The position numbers were made by a program, and so were the translations under genes. Under the pieces are notes generated by a model, which did no database searches, was not told the origin of the DNA, and worked only from the letters and a program-made list of their open reading frames with translations. A DNA stretch of 64,000 bases from Chitinophagaceae bacterium. GTDB lineage: Bacteria > Bacteroidota > Bacteroidia > Chitinophagales > Chitinophagaceae. Below, one piece after another: positions 40,646 through 50,138 of this stretch. Position 1 is the stretch's first letter. The number at the start of each line of letters is the position of its first letter. Location of the stretch: the NCBI GenBank assembly GCA_947381435.1, contig CANCVE010000011.1, positions 1-64,000 of the forward strand, written 5' to 3'.

Positions 40646-41638
40646 TTAAAGTTTTATATCCATCGCTCCTAAAGCATTGTTTATTGTTTCCAATTCATCT
40701 GCACCTAATTTAAAAGAGACAGCTTTTACATTATCCAACATCTGTTCAGCATTTCTAGCACCAACTAAAACTGAGGTAATGGCAGGTTGCTGCATAGTCC
40801 AGTTGATGGTTAATTGCGCCAAACTAATACCCCTAGCATCAGCAATTGGCTGAATAGTTTCCAACATCTTCATCACTTCCGCGTGATTGTGTGGCTGAAA
40901 ATAAGGCGTATTTGGTCTGTGGTCACCTTCTCCAAATTGATGTCCCGGTTTTATTTTACCCGTCAACAATCCCTTTTGCAAAGATGTGTGCGGTAAAATG
41001 CCAATGCCGTGTTCCAAACAAAAAGGAACCAATTCTTTCTCAATGGCTCTGTTTACCATACTATAACCCACTTGATTGGTAGATATCACGGTGCATTTTA
41101 TAGCTTTTTCCAGCAATGCTACAGGTGTATTACAAACACCCGCAGCCCTAATTTTTCCTTGTTGCTTTAGTATTTCCAAGGCTTCCATTGTTTCTTCAAT
41201 GGGGGTTGTGCTATCTGGCCAGTGCATCTGCAATAAGTCGATATAGTCTGTTTGCAAGCGTTTAAGGCTTTGCTCACATTCATAAATTACGCTTTCCTTG
41301 CCATTGTACTTATATACTTTAATTGGATTGCCATCATTATCTTTCGTATCAAAAGTAAAATCGCCAGTGGTCACATCCCAACGCATTCCAAACTTGGTGA
41401 GTATTTGCACCTTATCACGCTTGCCTTTAATGGTGTTTCCTACCACATTTTCACTGTGCCCCATGCCATAAATGGGTGCTGTATCAATAGTGGTAATGCC
41501 ATTATCTATTGCGGCTTCTATTGCTTTGATGGCTTCACCTTCATCGGCGCCGCCCCAAAACCAACCGCCAATAGCAAATGCTCCGTAAGTAATTGGTGAT
41601 AGTAAAATGTCAGTACCGGGTAATTGTCTTTTTTCCAT
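40646..41638 (-). CDS. aldo/keto reductase
   Basis: GITTIDTAPIYGMGHSENVVG, DYIDLLQMHWPD, GILPHTSLQKGLLTGK. Confidence 0.93.
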   Translation of the reverse strand: MEKRQLPGTDILLSPITYGAFAIGGWFWGGADEGEAIKAIEAAIDNGITTIDTAPIYGMGHSENVVGNTIKGKRDKVQILTKFGMRWDVTTGDFTFDTKDNDGNPIKVYKYNGKESVIYECEQSLKRLQTDYIDLLQMHWPDSTTPIEETMEALEILKQQGKIRAAGVCNTPVALLEKAIKCTVISTNQVGYSMVNRAIEKELVPFCLEHGIGILPHTSLQKGLLTGKIKPGHQFGEGDHRPNTPYFQPHNHAEVMKMLETIQPIADARGISLAQLTINWTMQQPAITSVLVGARNAEQMLDNVKAVSFKLGADELETINNALGAMDIKL

Positions 41639-41668
41639 GGTGATATAATTTAAAATTGATTGTGTAGA

Positions 41669-43141
41669 TTATTTTTTGGGTGAAAAAATGAATATTGAGA
41701 TGATAGACAGCGGTAGCATAACGGTTCCCATTGCAAAGAATAAAAACCAGTTGCCGCCTGCTGTGATATACGGAATGGCGAACATGCTACTGATAGTTCC
41801 TAATACGGCTGCTGCACCACCAAGACCGGCCAATGAGCCAACGGTTTTGCCAGTATGAAAATCGCTGGCAAAGGTTTGGATATTAACTACTGCAAACTGA
41901 AATCCACCCAGTATGAATGTCATTAGTATTACAGCAATCAGGGCGGTAGAAGCATAAGCCGCGGCAATCATTGCAGGCAACGTTATACAAGCGCCAATAA
42001 CAATAGCTGTTTTTCTTGCCTTACTGATTGCAACTCCTTTCTTTATAAGTGATCCTGAGAACCATCCTCCTGCAATTGCTCCAATGGCAGCACCAACATA
42101 AGGCACCCATGCAGAAAAAGCGATTTGTTTAATGTCGAGTTTAAAAACTTCCCCCAGATAAATGGGCAACCATGTTACAAACATCCACCAGATGGGATCC
42201 AGAAAAAACCTGCCAAGTATCAGTGCATAGCTATCCTTTCTTTTTAATAATTCTCCCCAACTTTTTGCTTTGTCATTAAGTGTTTTCGTTTCAGGTTCCC
42301 CACTTAGTATGTATTCTTTTTCTTCATCGGTTATCCAAGGATGGGTAGCAGGAGAAGTTTTATTGATAATAAACCAAGGGATTAACCATAGAACTCCTAA
42401 TGAACCTACCACAATAAAGGTATGCTGCCAGCCAAAAGCGATGTAAAGCATCGAAATAATAATGGGCGCAAGGATGGAACCCACCGAACCTCCCGCACCA
42501 AAAAGTCCTTGAGCAAAGGCACGTTCCTTTACTGGAAACCATTCTGCATTGCTCTTCACTGTACCAGGCCAAGGGCCTGCTTCTCCTAAACCAAGCAATA
42601 CCCTAAAAGATATTAAAGACGAAACGCCTGTGGCAAAACATGTTGCCATATCAGAAAAGCTCCAGAGGATTACAGAAAAAAGAAAGCCTTTTCTAGTACC
42701 AACCCTATCATAAATTTTACCTGATATTAGCTGACTAGTGCCATAAGCAAACATGAAAAACATGGTGATGTAAGAGAGTATCTTTTTAGATTGTTTGCCC
42801 ATCTCTGCAGCATTTGCAGTAGCATCCACCAAGCCAAGATCAATGGCAATTCCTCCTTTTTTAATGTATTGAATACTTGTGTTGTCTTCCTTTTTTACAA
42901 TAAACTCTTCGTTTACCGTCTTTGAGCTGCCGTCTGTATTGTGTAGTGTGTAGCTTTTATTGGCAAGATTGAAAGTTGCATAAGCTGAATTGTTTGCCTT
43001 ACGGCTATCATTAACCAAATTGTAGTTTACTTTGGTGTTGGTAATCCACATATAGTTTAGCGTTCCCCGATCCAAATAGTTGATGATGGTGATTAAAACT
43101 ATCAAACCAAGCACAAACCAACGCAACCCTTTTACTTTCAT
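41669..43141 (-). CDS. MFS transporter (anion:cation symporter-like) with a large loop after TM1
   Basis: NYLDRGTLNY in TM1, SGKIYDRVGTRKGF, RVLLGLGEAGPWPGTVKSNAEWFPVKERAFAQGLFGAGGSVG. Confidence 0.9.
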   Translation of the reverse strand: MKVKGLRWFVLGLIVLITIINYLDRGTLNYMWITNTKVNYNLVNDSRKANNSAYATFNLANKSYTLHNTDGSSKTVNEEFIVKKEDNTSIQYIKKGGIAIDLGLVDATANAAEMGKQSKKILSYITMFFMFAYGTSQLISGKIYDRVGTRKGFLFSVILWSFSDMATCFATGVSSLISFRVLLGLGEAGPWPGTVKSNAEWFPVKERAFAQGLFGAGGSVGSILAPIIISMLYIAFGWQHTFIVVGSLGVLWLIPWFIINKTSPATHPWITDEEKEYILSGEPETKTLNDKAKSWGELLKRKDSYALILGRFFLDPIWWMFVTWLPIYLGEVFKLDIKQIAFSAWVPYVGAAIGAIAGGWFSGSLIKKGVAISKARKTAIVIGACITLPAMIAAAYASTALIAVILMTFILGGFQFAVVNIQTFASDFHTGKTVGSLAGLGGAAAVLGTISSMFAIPYITAGGNWFLFFAMGTVMLPLSIISIFIFSPKK

Positions 43142-43344
43142 TTTACTTCAATTTAGGCAATGAGCAATCATTAAAACCATTTAAGGCAACTAGAGTTGCT
43201 TTAAAGCATTAGATTTTAAATTAAAAAGACAGCGTGAAGTTAATTACCTAAAAAATAAATCTCGGAAAAATCAACGGTAGCGTTTCCGAAAATTGATTGG
43301 TAGTTTAATTTAAGTTATTTTATTGTCAGGTTGGTATTAAATAA

Positions 43345-43731
43345 TTACTTCCCGTTACTATGTTTTGTAGTATCAATAGTAAGCAATGTCTTTGTCTTTT
43401 TAATAACTAAAGGCACTTTAGGTTTTGCAACTTTTGGTATAAACTGCTTTTTCACACTCACAGTTTGACTTCTTAAAAAATATAGCGTAGGTAGCCCTAT
43501 CAGGATGTCCAACACATTTACTTGTGATTTAATGGTGTAATCCTTAGCTCCTTTGGCCATCTTTTTAGCATCCACGGTATTCAAAGAAGATAGTCCCCAC
43601 AACAAATACCACTTCTTTTTATGAACTGTTTCTGTATTTGTTTTAGGTGCGCCTTTTCCAATATCCATCTTAAATGTATAACAGGAGGATAGAGTTGTTA
43701 CCATTATCAACAATATAAAGGCTGCTTTCAT
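43345..43731 (-). CDS. Bor/Iss-like small lipoprotein
   Basis: Lipobox LSSC; WGLSSLNTVDAKKMAKGAKDYTIKSQVNVLDILIGLPTLYFLRSQTVSV resembles the Bor family pattern. Confidence 0.6.
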   Translation of the reverse strand: MKAAFILLIMVTTLSSCYTFKMDIGKGAPKTNTETVHKKKWYLLWGLSSLNTVDAKKMAKGAKDYTIKSQVNVLDILIGLPTLYFLRSQTVSVKKQFIPKVAKPKVPLVIKKTKTLLTIDTTKHSNGK

Positions 43732-43901
43732 AATAAACTTTATTAAGGGACGAATTTATAGATATAAGGCTCATGACTAATTAAATTCATCAAATACTTT
43801 GTTTTTATAGTGATTAAAGATAGTTTTATTTTAATAAGTAGCAAAATTACTACAGAGATATGAGTGTTTTAACGGAGTATAAATAGGGTTATTTTACGGG
43901 G

Positions 43902-43930
43902 TTGTCACTTGTTGCCAGAATGTATTTTTG
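43902..43930 (+). promoter_or_regulatory. Bacteroidota-type promoter TTG-N18-TATTTTTG
   Basis: TTG at 43902-43904, TATTTTTG (TANNTTTG) at 43923-43930. Confidence 0.6.
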
Positions 43931-43936
43931 CATCAT

Positions 43937-44095
43937 CCTAAAACAATAAGATTCATACGTGGGGTGTGACATCGAATTTAGAACCGGGCAAAACAAAAAA
44001 GGCGGCCGACTCTCCCGATAGGCCGCTTTCTTATTTAAACTTGGGAGATACCGAAATAAAAGAGATCGCAGCAGTAGTTGCGGTCTCTTTATGTT
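43937..44095 (+). ncRNA. candidate small RNA with two terminator-like hairpins
   Basis: Promoter at 43902-43930; hairpin AAGGCGGCC/GGCCGCTTT about 43999-44029 followed by CTTATTT; second hairpin AGAGATCGCA/TGCGGTCTCT 44061-44088; no ORF; carB has its own -7 element at 44143. Confidence 0.45.
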
Positions 44096-44142
44096 TTAGG
44101 TGATTAGTTTAAAATTATTTGTACTCCTTTGCCTGTGGCACT

Positions 44143-44150
44143 TACATTTG
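44143..44150 (+). promoter_or_regulatory. Bacteroidota-type -7 element TACATTTG upstream of carB
   Basis: TTTG 44118-44121, N21, TACATTTG 44143-44150, 22 bp before the ATG. Confidence 0.55.
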
Positions 44151-44172
44151 CACGATTTTCTAAAAATAAATT

Positions 44173-45819
44173 ATGCCTAAGGACAATTCAATTAAATCGG
44201 TACTTATCATTGGTTCAGGGCCAATTATCATTGGACAAGCTTGCGAGTTTGACTATTCTGGTACACAAGCAGCACGTAGTATTCGTGAAGAAGGAATAGA
44301 AGTTATTTTGATAAATAGCAACCCTGCTACTATCATGACAGACCCAATGATGGCTGATAGGGTTTACTTACTTCCATTGACAGTAGAGAGTATTGAAAAG
44401 ATTCTACAAGAAAATAAGATTGACGCTGTTTTGCCTACAATGGGTGGACAAACTGCCTTGAATCTTTGTAAAGAAGCTGACGAACAAGGAATATGGGAGA
44501 AGTATAACTGCCGTATGATTGGGGTAGATGTTGCAGCAATCGATACTGCTGAGGACAGAGAAAAGTTCCGCCAATTGATGATGAAGATTGGTATTGCTGT
44601 AGCGCCAAGTCATGTTGCTAATAGCTTTTTAGAGGGAAAAGAATTTGCACAGAAAATAGGTTTCCCATTGGTTATTCGTCCTTCGTTTACTTTGGGTGGT
44701 ACTGGTGGAGGCTTTGTTCATACTAAAGATGATTTGGATGCTGCCCTTGAAAGAGGATTGAAAGCTAGTCCAATTCATGAAGTATTGGTTGAAAAAGCAG
44801 TATTGGGATGGAAAGAATATGAACTTGAATTATTGCGTGATAAGAATGATAATGTAGTAATTATCTGTACTGTAGAAAACCTTGATCCAATGGGTGTTCA
44901 CACGGGTGATAGTATTACAGTGGCTCCGGCAATGACATTGAGTGATACTGCTTTTCAGGATATGCGTAACAAAGCAATGTTGATGATGCGTAGTCTTGGA
45001 AACTTCCAAGGTGGTTGTAATGTGCAGTTTGCACAGAATCCTCAAACAGAAGAATTGATTGCCGTAGAAATTAATCCACGTGTAAGCCGTTCATCAGCAT
45101 TGGCCAGTAAGGCTACTGGTTATCCAATTGCTAAGATTGCTGCAAAGTTGGCCATAGGATATACACTTGATGAATTGAAAAATCAAATCACTAAGACTAC
45201 CTCAGCTTATTTCGAACCTGCATTGGATTATGTAATCGTAAAGATTCCTCGTTGGAACTTTGATAAGTTTAAAGGGGCAAACGATACACTTGGCTTGCAA
45301 ATGAAGAGTGTGGGTGAGGTTATGGCCATTGGAAGAAGCTTTAATGAGGCATTGCAAAAGGCTTGTGTTAGCTTAGAAAATGGTGCTATCGGTTTAGGCT
45401 ACTACGGTAAAAGCTTGATGAAGAGCGAAGAGATTGTAGAATATATAAAGACGCCGAAGTGGGATAGAATATTCCGTATAAAGGATGCTTTAATGCAAGG
45501 TTCTACCATTAAAAGTATTGCTCAGGCAACAGGCATTGACCGTTGGTTCTTGTATCAGATTAGAAAGATTTGTGACATAGAAAAGGAAGTTGCTAACTAT
45601 CGTTTGGAAACATTACCTGATGACTTATTGAAAGATGCTAAGAAGAATGGCTTTAGCGATGAGCAAATTGCCAAGATATTGCAAGGCACTTGCACAGACG
45701 ATCAGGTGTACGAAAAACGTAAGAGCCTTGGTATTACTCGTGTTTACAAAATGGTTGATACTTGTAGCGCGGAGTTCGAAGCAAAGACACCTTACTTCTA
45801 TAGTACTTTCGAGAACTAA
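44173..45819 (+). CDS. carB: carbamoyl-phosphate synthase large subunit, N-terminal half only
   Basis: [89 protein letters not shown]; ends [25 protein letters not shown], the normal boundary before the second ATP-grasp half. Confidence 0.95.
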   Translation: MPKDNSIKSVLIIGSGPIIIGQACEFDYSGTQAARSIREEGIEVILINSNPATIMTDPMMADRVYLLPLTVESIEKILQENKIDAVLPTMGGQTALNLCKEADEQGIWEKYNCRMIGVDVAAIDTAEDREKFRQLMMKIGIAVAPSHVANSFLEGKEFAQKIGFPLVIRPSFTLGGTGGGFVHTKDDLDAALERGLKASPIHEVLVEKAVLGWKEYELELLRDKNDNVVIICTVENLDPMGVHTGDSITVAPAMTLSDTAFQDMRNKAMLMMRSLGNFQGGCNVQFAQNPQTEELIAVEINPRVSRSSALASKATGYPIAKIAAKLAIGYTLDELKNQITKTTSAYFEPALDYVIVKIPRWNFDKFKGANDTLGLQMKSVGEVMAIGRSFNEALQKACVSLENGAIGLGYYGKSLMKSEEIVEYIKTPKWDRIFRIKDALMQGSTIKSIAQATGIDRWFLYQIRKICDIEKEVANYRLETLPDDLLKDAKKNGFSDEQIAKILQGTCTDDQVYEKRKSLGITRVYKMVDTCSAEFEAKTPYFYSTFEN

Positions 45820-45826
45820 GTAATAT

Positions 45827-45961
45827 AGATATTAACTATCAAATATTAGTTATAAGTTAAAAGAAAAGGCCCTTGAAGCAAATGTTTCAAGGGCCTTTTC
45901 TTTTTTTGTATGCTAATTACGTTATCTTATAACTCCTAGTTAATATCTCATATCTATCTAC
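45827..45961. repeat. inverted pair of 7-bp phased tracts flanking a terminator
   Basis: AGATATT AACTATC AAATATT AGTTATA AGTTAAA (45827-45861); TTATAAC TCCTAGT TAATATC TCATATC TATCTAC (45927-45961). Confidence 0.8.
45863..45907 (+). terminator. rho-independent terminator after carB
   Basis: GAAAAGGCCCTTGAA-GCAAATGT-TTCAAGGGCCTTTTC then TTTTTTT. Confidence 0.92.
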
Positions 45962-46362
45962 ACTCCCAACGAATCGTACTTTACAGTCTTTACCCAAAGG
46001 TCTTTACAAGCCGAAACAAACTTCTGATGAATTGGGTCTTTATGGTAAACATCTATATCGCCGGGTTCATCAAAAACCATCAATAAGGATACATGATAAT
46101 TCTTCAATGGGTCATCGGCAGTAAACTGTTGAGGGACCCCAATATGGTGATACTTTATTTGCTTCACCGTTACCAATTCATGTAAACCTTCTATTAGTTT
46201 TTGTTTATCGGCTTCATTATCTGGATTCTTTAACCAATAATAAACCACGTGCATCAAACTCTGCTTTTTGGGAGGAGTTTTGCTACTTATACCTGAAGCA
46301 GTAACCGCAATTGTTGCGAGACTTGCAGCAGCCAAGAATTTTCTTCTAGATAATCTATTCAT
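45958..46362 (-). CDS. Dabb (stress-responsive A/B barrel) family protein with Tat-like signal
   Basis: SRRKFLAAASLATIAVTASG signal; MHVVYYWLKNPDNEADKQKLIEGLHELVTV...HHIGVPQ...YHKDPIHQKFV. Confidence 0.8.
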   Translation of the reverse strand: MNRLSRRKFLAAASLATIAVTASGISSKTPPKKQSLMHVVYYWLKNPDNEADKQKLIEGLHELVTVKQIKYHHIGVPQQFTADDPLKNYHVSLLMVFDEPGDIDVYHKDPIHQKFVSACKDLWVKTVKYDSLGV

Positions 46363-46487
46363 GTTTTTCAGTTATATGGTGCAATTTTGCGCAAAAATAA
46401 TGGATATTGAGGTTCATCGTGAAAAAAGAAAGAGCGAATCCAACGAATGAACCCGCTCTTTTAACAAACATTATATAAAAACAAACC

Positions 46488-47087
46488 TTATTCTGCTTCT
46501 GCAATAACTTCCTTTACTTCAGGAATCATGCGTTTCATCATCCCTTCAATGCCCGCTTTTAGCGTAATCATCGATGAAGGACATCCGCTACAGCTTCCTT
46601 GTAACATCAAGTTTACTGTTCCTTCTCTATAACTTCTAAATTGTATGGCACCACCATCCATTTCAACGGCTGGTTTCACATAGTTTTCCAACAATTCTTT
46701 TACTCGCTTCACAATATCATCATCATCTGCACTAACCGTATTGCTAGCTTCTTGCTTCGTTTTGGCAACTTCTTCTTCGTTTACCACAACGCCACCATTC
46801 TCCAAATATTCTTTCAAAAATTGTTTAATGGTAGGAATTACATCTTGCCAATCGTCGGTATCGCTTGTTTTGCTAAGCGTAATAAAGTTACTAGCTATAA
46901 AAACGCTTCTGATAAAAGGAAAGCTAAACAGTTCTTTTGCCAATGGAGATGGGCCAGCAAGAGATTCATCTGCAAAGTCGATGCTTTTACCCGGATACAA
47001 AAGTTTGTTTGCCACAAACTTCATTGTTTCCGGGTTTGGGGTCATCTCGGTGTATATGCTGATGATGGGGTTGCCTGTTTTAATCAT
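46488..47087 (-). CDS. NifU-family Fe-S scaffold protein (Nfu-like)
   Basis: N-terminal Nfu_N (YTEMTPNPETMKFV); C-terminal VKPAVEMDGGAIQFRSYREGTVNLMLQGSCSGCPSSMITLKAGIEGMM. Start reassigned to MIKTGNP. Confidence 0.93.
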   Translation of the reverse strand: MIKTGNPIISIYTEMTPNPETMKFVANKLLYPGKSIDFADESLAGPSPLAKELFSFPFIRSVFIASNFITLSKTSDTDDWQDVIPTIKQFLKEYLENGGVVVNEEEVAKTKQEASNTVSADDDDIVKRVKELLENYVKPAVEMDGGAIQFRSYREGTVNLMLQGSCSGCPSSMITLKAGIEGMMKRMIPEVKEVIAEAE

Positions 47088-47207
47088 AATAAATCTATTT
47101 AATTGGCAAATATAACAATCACAATTCAGGTAAACTGTCATGTGGAGGTCAGTATCCTTTATTAGACAGTTAAATTTCGCCTATCGAAAAGCTAGGAGTA
47201 TAGCTAA

Positions 47208-47328
47208 ACACATAGGCATATAGACACATAGAAACTATAAAAAAGCTGAATGATTTAAGTTAGCATAAGTTATATCTATTGTTTTCTGACACTTTCTCAA
47301 TAGCTATGTGACTTTAATGCCTATGTGG
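47208..47328. repeat. inverted pair of CACATAGGCA-type repeats
   Basis: ACACATAGGCATATAGACACATAG at 47208-47231; CTATGTGACTTTAATGCCTATGTGG at 47304-47328. Confidence 0.75.
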
Positions 47329-47335
47329 TAAGATA

Positions 47336-47920
47336 TTAAGATAAAACGGTAATTAAGCCTTTAATGATAGCTCCAAGTTTTACCGCTTCAAATATTTTGC
47401 TTTCGCTGTAACCGTGTTGTAACACAGATGCCTCGTGTGATGTAACACACATTTCGCATCCATTTAATGACGAAACTACTAGGCTTACCAATTCGAAGAA
47501 AGCCTTACCCAGTATAGGGTTCATCATGATGCTCATCTTGATTCCTGCTGGTTGATTAGCATAAAAATCTTTTTTCATGAAGTGACGGAAACGATAGAAG
47601 ATGTTGTTTGTATTCATCAAAGAAGTACAAGCCACTATTTCCGAAATCTCTGCGTCGGTAGCACCCGCTTCCTTTGCCATTTTGGTAAACGATTCCTTTA
47701 GTAAATCGAACTTTTCATTTATCGCTACGCTCAATGCTAGCAATAAAGCTTCCTTTTTATCTAGGTATTGTGCATTATTCAGCACATTACCTACATTAAT
47801 TTTAAGGTCTTTTATAAATCGTGCATCTGTGTTTATCAATGCCAATGCATTGGCCGAAGGCGTGTAATTAGGTATTTGTAACTCGTTCAACAAGTTTACA
47901 AAGGTTTCATTCTGTATCAT
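47336..47920 (-). CDS. carboxymuconolactone decarboxylase/AhpD-like alkylhydroperoxidase
   Basis: SSLNGCEMCVTSHEASVLQHGYSESKIFEAVKLGAII (CxxC...H) motif, adjacent to ahpC. Confidence 0.85.
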   Translation of the reverse strand: MIQNETFVNLLNELQIPNYTPSANALALINTDARFIKDLKINVGNVLNNAQYLDKKEALLLALSVAINEKFDLLKESFTKMAKEAGATDAEISEIVACTSLMNTNNIFYRFRHFMKKDFYANQPAGIKMSIMMNPILGKAFFELVSLVVSSLNGCEMCVTSHEASVLQHGYSESKIFEAVKLGAIIKGLITVLS

Positions 47921-47930
47921 AATTCACTTT

Positions 47931-48007
47931 TTAGATATTAGATATGAGATAGTAGAAATGTGTTGCTATGTTTAATAACTAATATCTACTATCTCATATC
48001 TCAAATA
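47931..48007. repeat. inverted pair of 7-bp phased tracts, including a 17-bp perfect stem
   Basis: TTAGATA TTAGATA TGAGATA GTAGAAA / TAATATC TACTATC TCATATC TCAAATA; AGATATGAGATAGTAGA is complementary to TCTACTATCTCATATCT. Confidence 0.85.
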
Positions 48008-48008
48008 C

Positions 48009-48569
48009 TTAGTTTGCTGCTAGCTGTGCAGTTAATGTTTCTTGACCGTTTGTCCAGTTGCAAGGGCAAAGTTCATCAGTTTGTAACGCATCCAATACGC
48101 GTATAACTTCTTGAACATTACGGCCTACGCTTAGATCGTAAACGCTTACCCAACGGATGATACCTTGAGGATCTACGATGAAAGTAGCACGGTAAGCAAC
48201 TTTTTCGCCATCTGCCAATATGCCCAATTCTTCTGCTAACGACTTAGAAGTATCAGCCAACATCGGGAATTTAAGGTCTCTCAAATCTGCGTGATCTCTT
48301 CTCCAAGCTGCGTGTACAAATTCGCTATCGGTAGAAGCACCAATCAAGACTGCATCTCTATCAGCAAAATCGCTGCTCTTTTTGTTAAACTCAGCTATTT
48401 CGGTAGGGCATACAAAAGTGAAATCTTTAGGCCACCAAAACATTACTGTCCACTTACCAGAAGTCTCGTTAGAAATTTCTACAAACTCCTTTCCTTTTTC
48501 GATAGATACTACTGCTTTCTTTTTGAACTCAGGAAACTTACTTCCTACTGACAATACTTGATTGCTCAT
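48009..48569 (-). CDS. ahpC: peroxiredoxin (AhpC-like)
   Basis: MFWWPKDFTFVCPTEIAEF, GASTDSEFVHAAWRRDH, PCNWTNGQETL. Confidence 0.93.
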   Translation of the reverse strand: MSNQVLSVGSKFPEFKKKAVVSIEKGKEFVEISNETSGKWTVMFWWPKDFTFVCPTEIAEFNKKSSDFADRDAVLIGASTDSEFVHAAWRRDHADLRDLKFPMLADTSKSLAEELGILADGEKVAYRATFIVDPQGIIRWVSVYDLSVGRNVQEVIRVLDALQTDELCPCNWTNGQETLTAQLAAN

Positions 48570-48808
48570 AACTGTTATATTTATTTGTTTAATTAGAGTG
48601 CAAATATCACTACATTTTTTGATAGTATATAATTGATAAATATTATGAATTGATAGAAAAAAACTATTGAACGATATTGCAATACGATATCAATTTAACT
48701 TACAAAAAGTTTAATGTTGAAAAGCGAATATTGAATCGATGTAATATTCAATTAATTTAGCAACAGTTCTTATTTAAGAAACGCACATTTCTCATTCTAA
48801 AAATTGAT

Positions 48809-49504
48809 ATGAATAGTAATAGGACATCTATATTTAAAGTAAATGTTTTGTTTGCTTTTCTATTTTGTTGCCAATTCTGTTTTGGTCAAAAGCAACAATA
48901 TTGTATCAATTTTCCAAGTTTTAAAGCCTATGTAAATAACATCTTGGTCGATTCAACAAACCATTGGTCCGAATATCCTAAACCTCCAAAAGTTACAGAT
49001 GAAGTTTTGTTGGGTATGGAAAATGAAATTATTGCTGATGATTCTGCAAGATATTTTTTAAACCATTTAAGTTTTAAAAACTACAAGTGGGCCATTGACT
49101 ATGATAATGCGTTCAATTATTTTAATAAAAAGGATTATACCTACACAATTTTAGCTTTAACTGCACATTGGAATCCTGATTTAAGGGTTTCGGCTCTAAC
49201 TCAATTGAATAAAAAAATTAGAATAAGATCATTCATTAATTCTGCAAAAGCGAAGAATGGTGAATGGAAAAAGTTTGATCCTATTGCCATTCAGTTTTTA
49301 ATTAATCTGTTACAAAGTAACCCGCTTCTGATTAATGGTAGCGAAAATGCTACTATTCATGGCTATTATATCTCCAATATTTTATGGAATCTAGACTTAC
49401 TTACTGGAGAAAATATAGTGGGTGAAAATAACTTTAGGGAATGGTATAAAAATGATTTACAATTATCAGCAGCAGTATTAAAATGGAAAAATCATATAAA
49501 GTAA
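48809..49504 (+). CDS. hypothetical secreted protein
   Basis: 231 aa ORF, N-terminal hydrophobic signal; no family recognised. Confidence 0.6.
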   Translation: MNSNRTSIFKVNVLFAFLFCCQFCFGQKQQYCINFPSFKAYVNNILVDSTNHWSEYPKPPKVTDEVLLGMENEIIADDSARYFLNHLSFKNYKWAIDYDNAFNYFNKKDYTYTILALTAHWNPDLRVSALTQLNKKIRIRSFINSAKAKNGEWKKFDPIAIQFLINLLQSNPLLINGSENATIHGYYISNILWNLDLLTGENIVGENNFREWYKNDLQLSAAVLKWKNHIK

Positions 49505-49998
49505 TTTTATTTCTGACACTTCTCCTCACCGCTAAAAGTGTATGTTATCAATCTGATACAGACTTTTGTAAGGCAGTAAACCATTTAAAATTCAGTAAGG
49601 TTGAGCGCATTATCAAAAGGCAGATAAAAAAGAAAGAGAATGGTTTTGTATATTATCCGGAAACTAATGGATGGGTTAGTAGAACAAGTTATTATTCTAA
49701 CTACGCGTTTTTGATAGAATGGTTAAAAAAGCAAGATTGTGTGGATGATGCTTTTTGGGATAAATGCCAAGTAAAGGAAGCAATTTACCCCGGACATTCT
49801 ACTATTGGTGTTAGGTTTAATACGAGTAAAGGGATTATACAAAAGTGTTTTGTTGTACAAGAGGGCACTACTGGGCAAGTAAATATTGGGGGATGGAGGC
49901 CGCATATTTATAAATATAAGCATATACTAGTGTACAAGAAAATGTATGATTGTGATGGTTTTATAGAGCAACAAAAACATCTCTGCGAAAGAAAATAA
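49483..49998 (+). CDS. hypothetical secreted protein
   Basis: 171 aa ORF overlapping the previous gene by 22 bp; signal-like N-terminus. Confidence 0.6.
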   Translation: MEKSYKVILFLTLLLTAKSVCYQSDTDFCKAVNHLKFSKVERIIKRQIKKKENGFVYYPETNGWVSRTSYYSNYAFLIEWLKKQDCVDDAFWDKCQVKEAIYPGHSTIGVRFNTSKGIIQKCFVVQEGTTGQVNIGGWRPHIYKYKHILVYKKMYDCDGFIEQQKHLCERK

Positions 49999-50082
49999 TG
50001 TGTAGATGGGGGTCATATTTGCTTTAACAACCTATATTCCATTTAGAGCTTAAAATACTTGATTTACAATAAGCATTTTCAA

Positions 50083-50123
50083 TAAAAAGAGCCTGATTTC
50101 AATCCGAAATCAGGCTCTTTTAT
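50083..50123. terminator. bidirectional terminator-like hairpin
   Basis: AAAAGAGCCTGATTTC-AATCC-GAAATCAGGCTCTTTT between convergent genes. Confidence 0.85.
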
Positions 50124-50138
50124 TATACTTCCTAAAAC

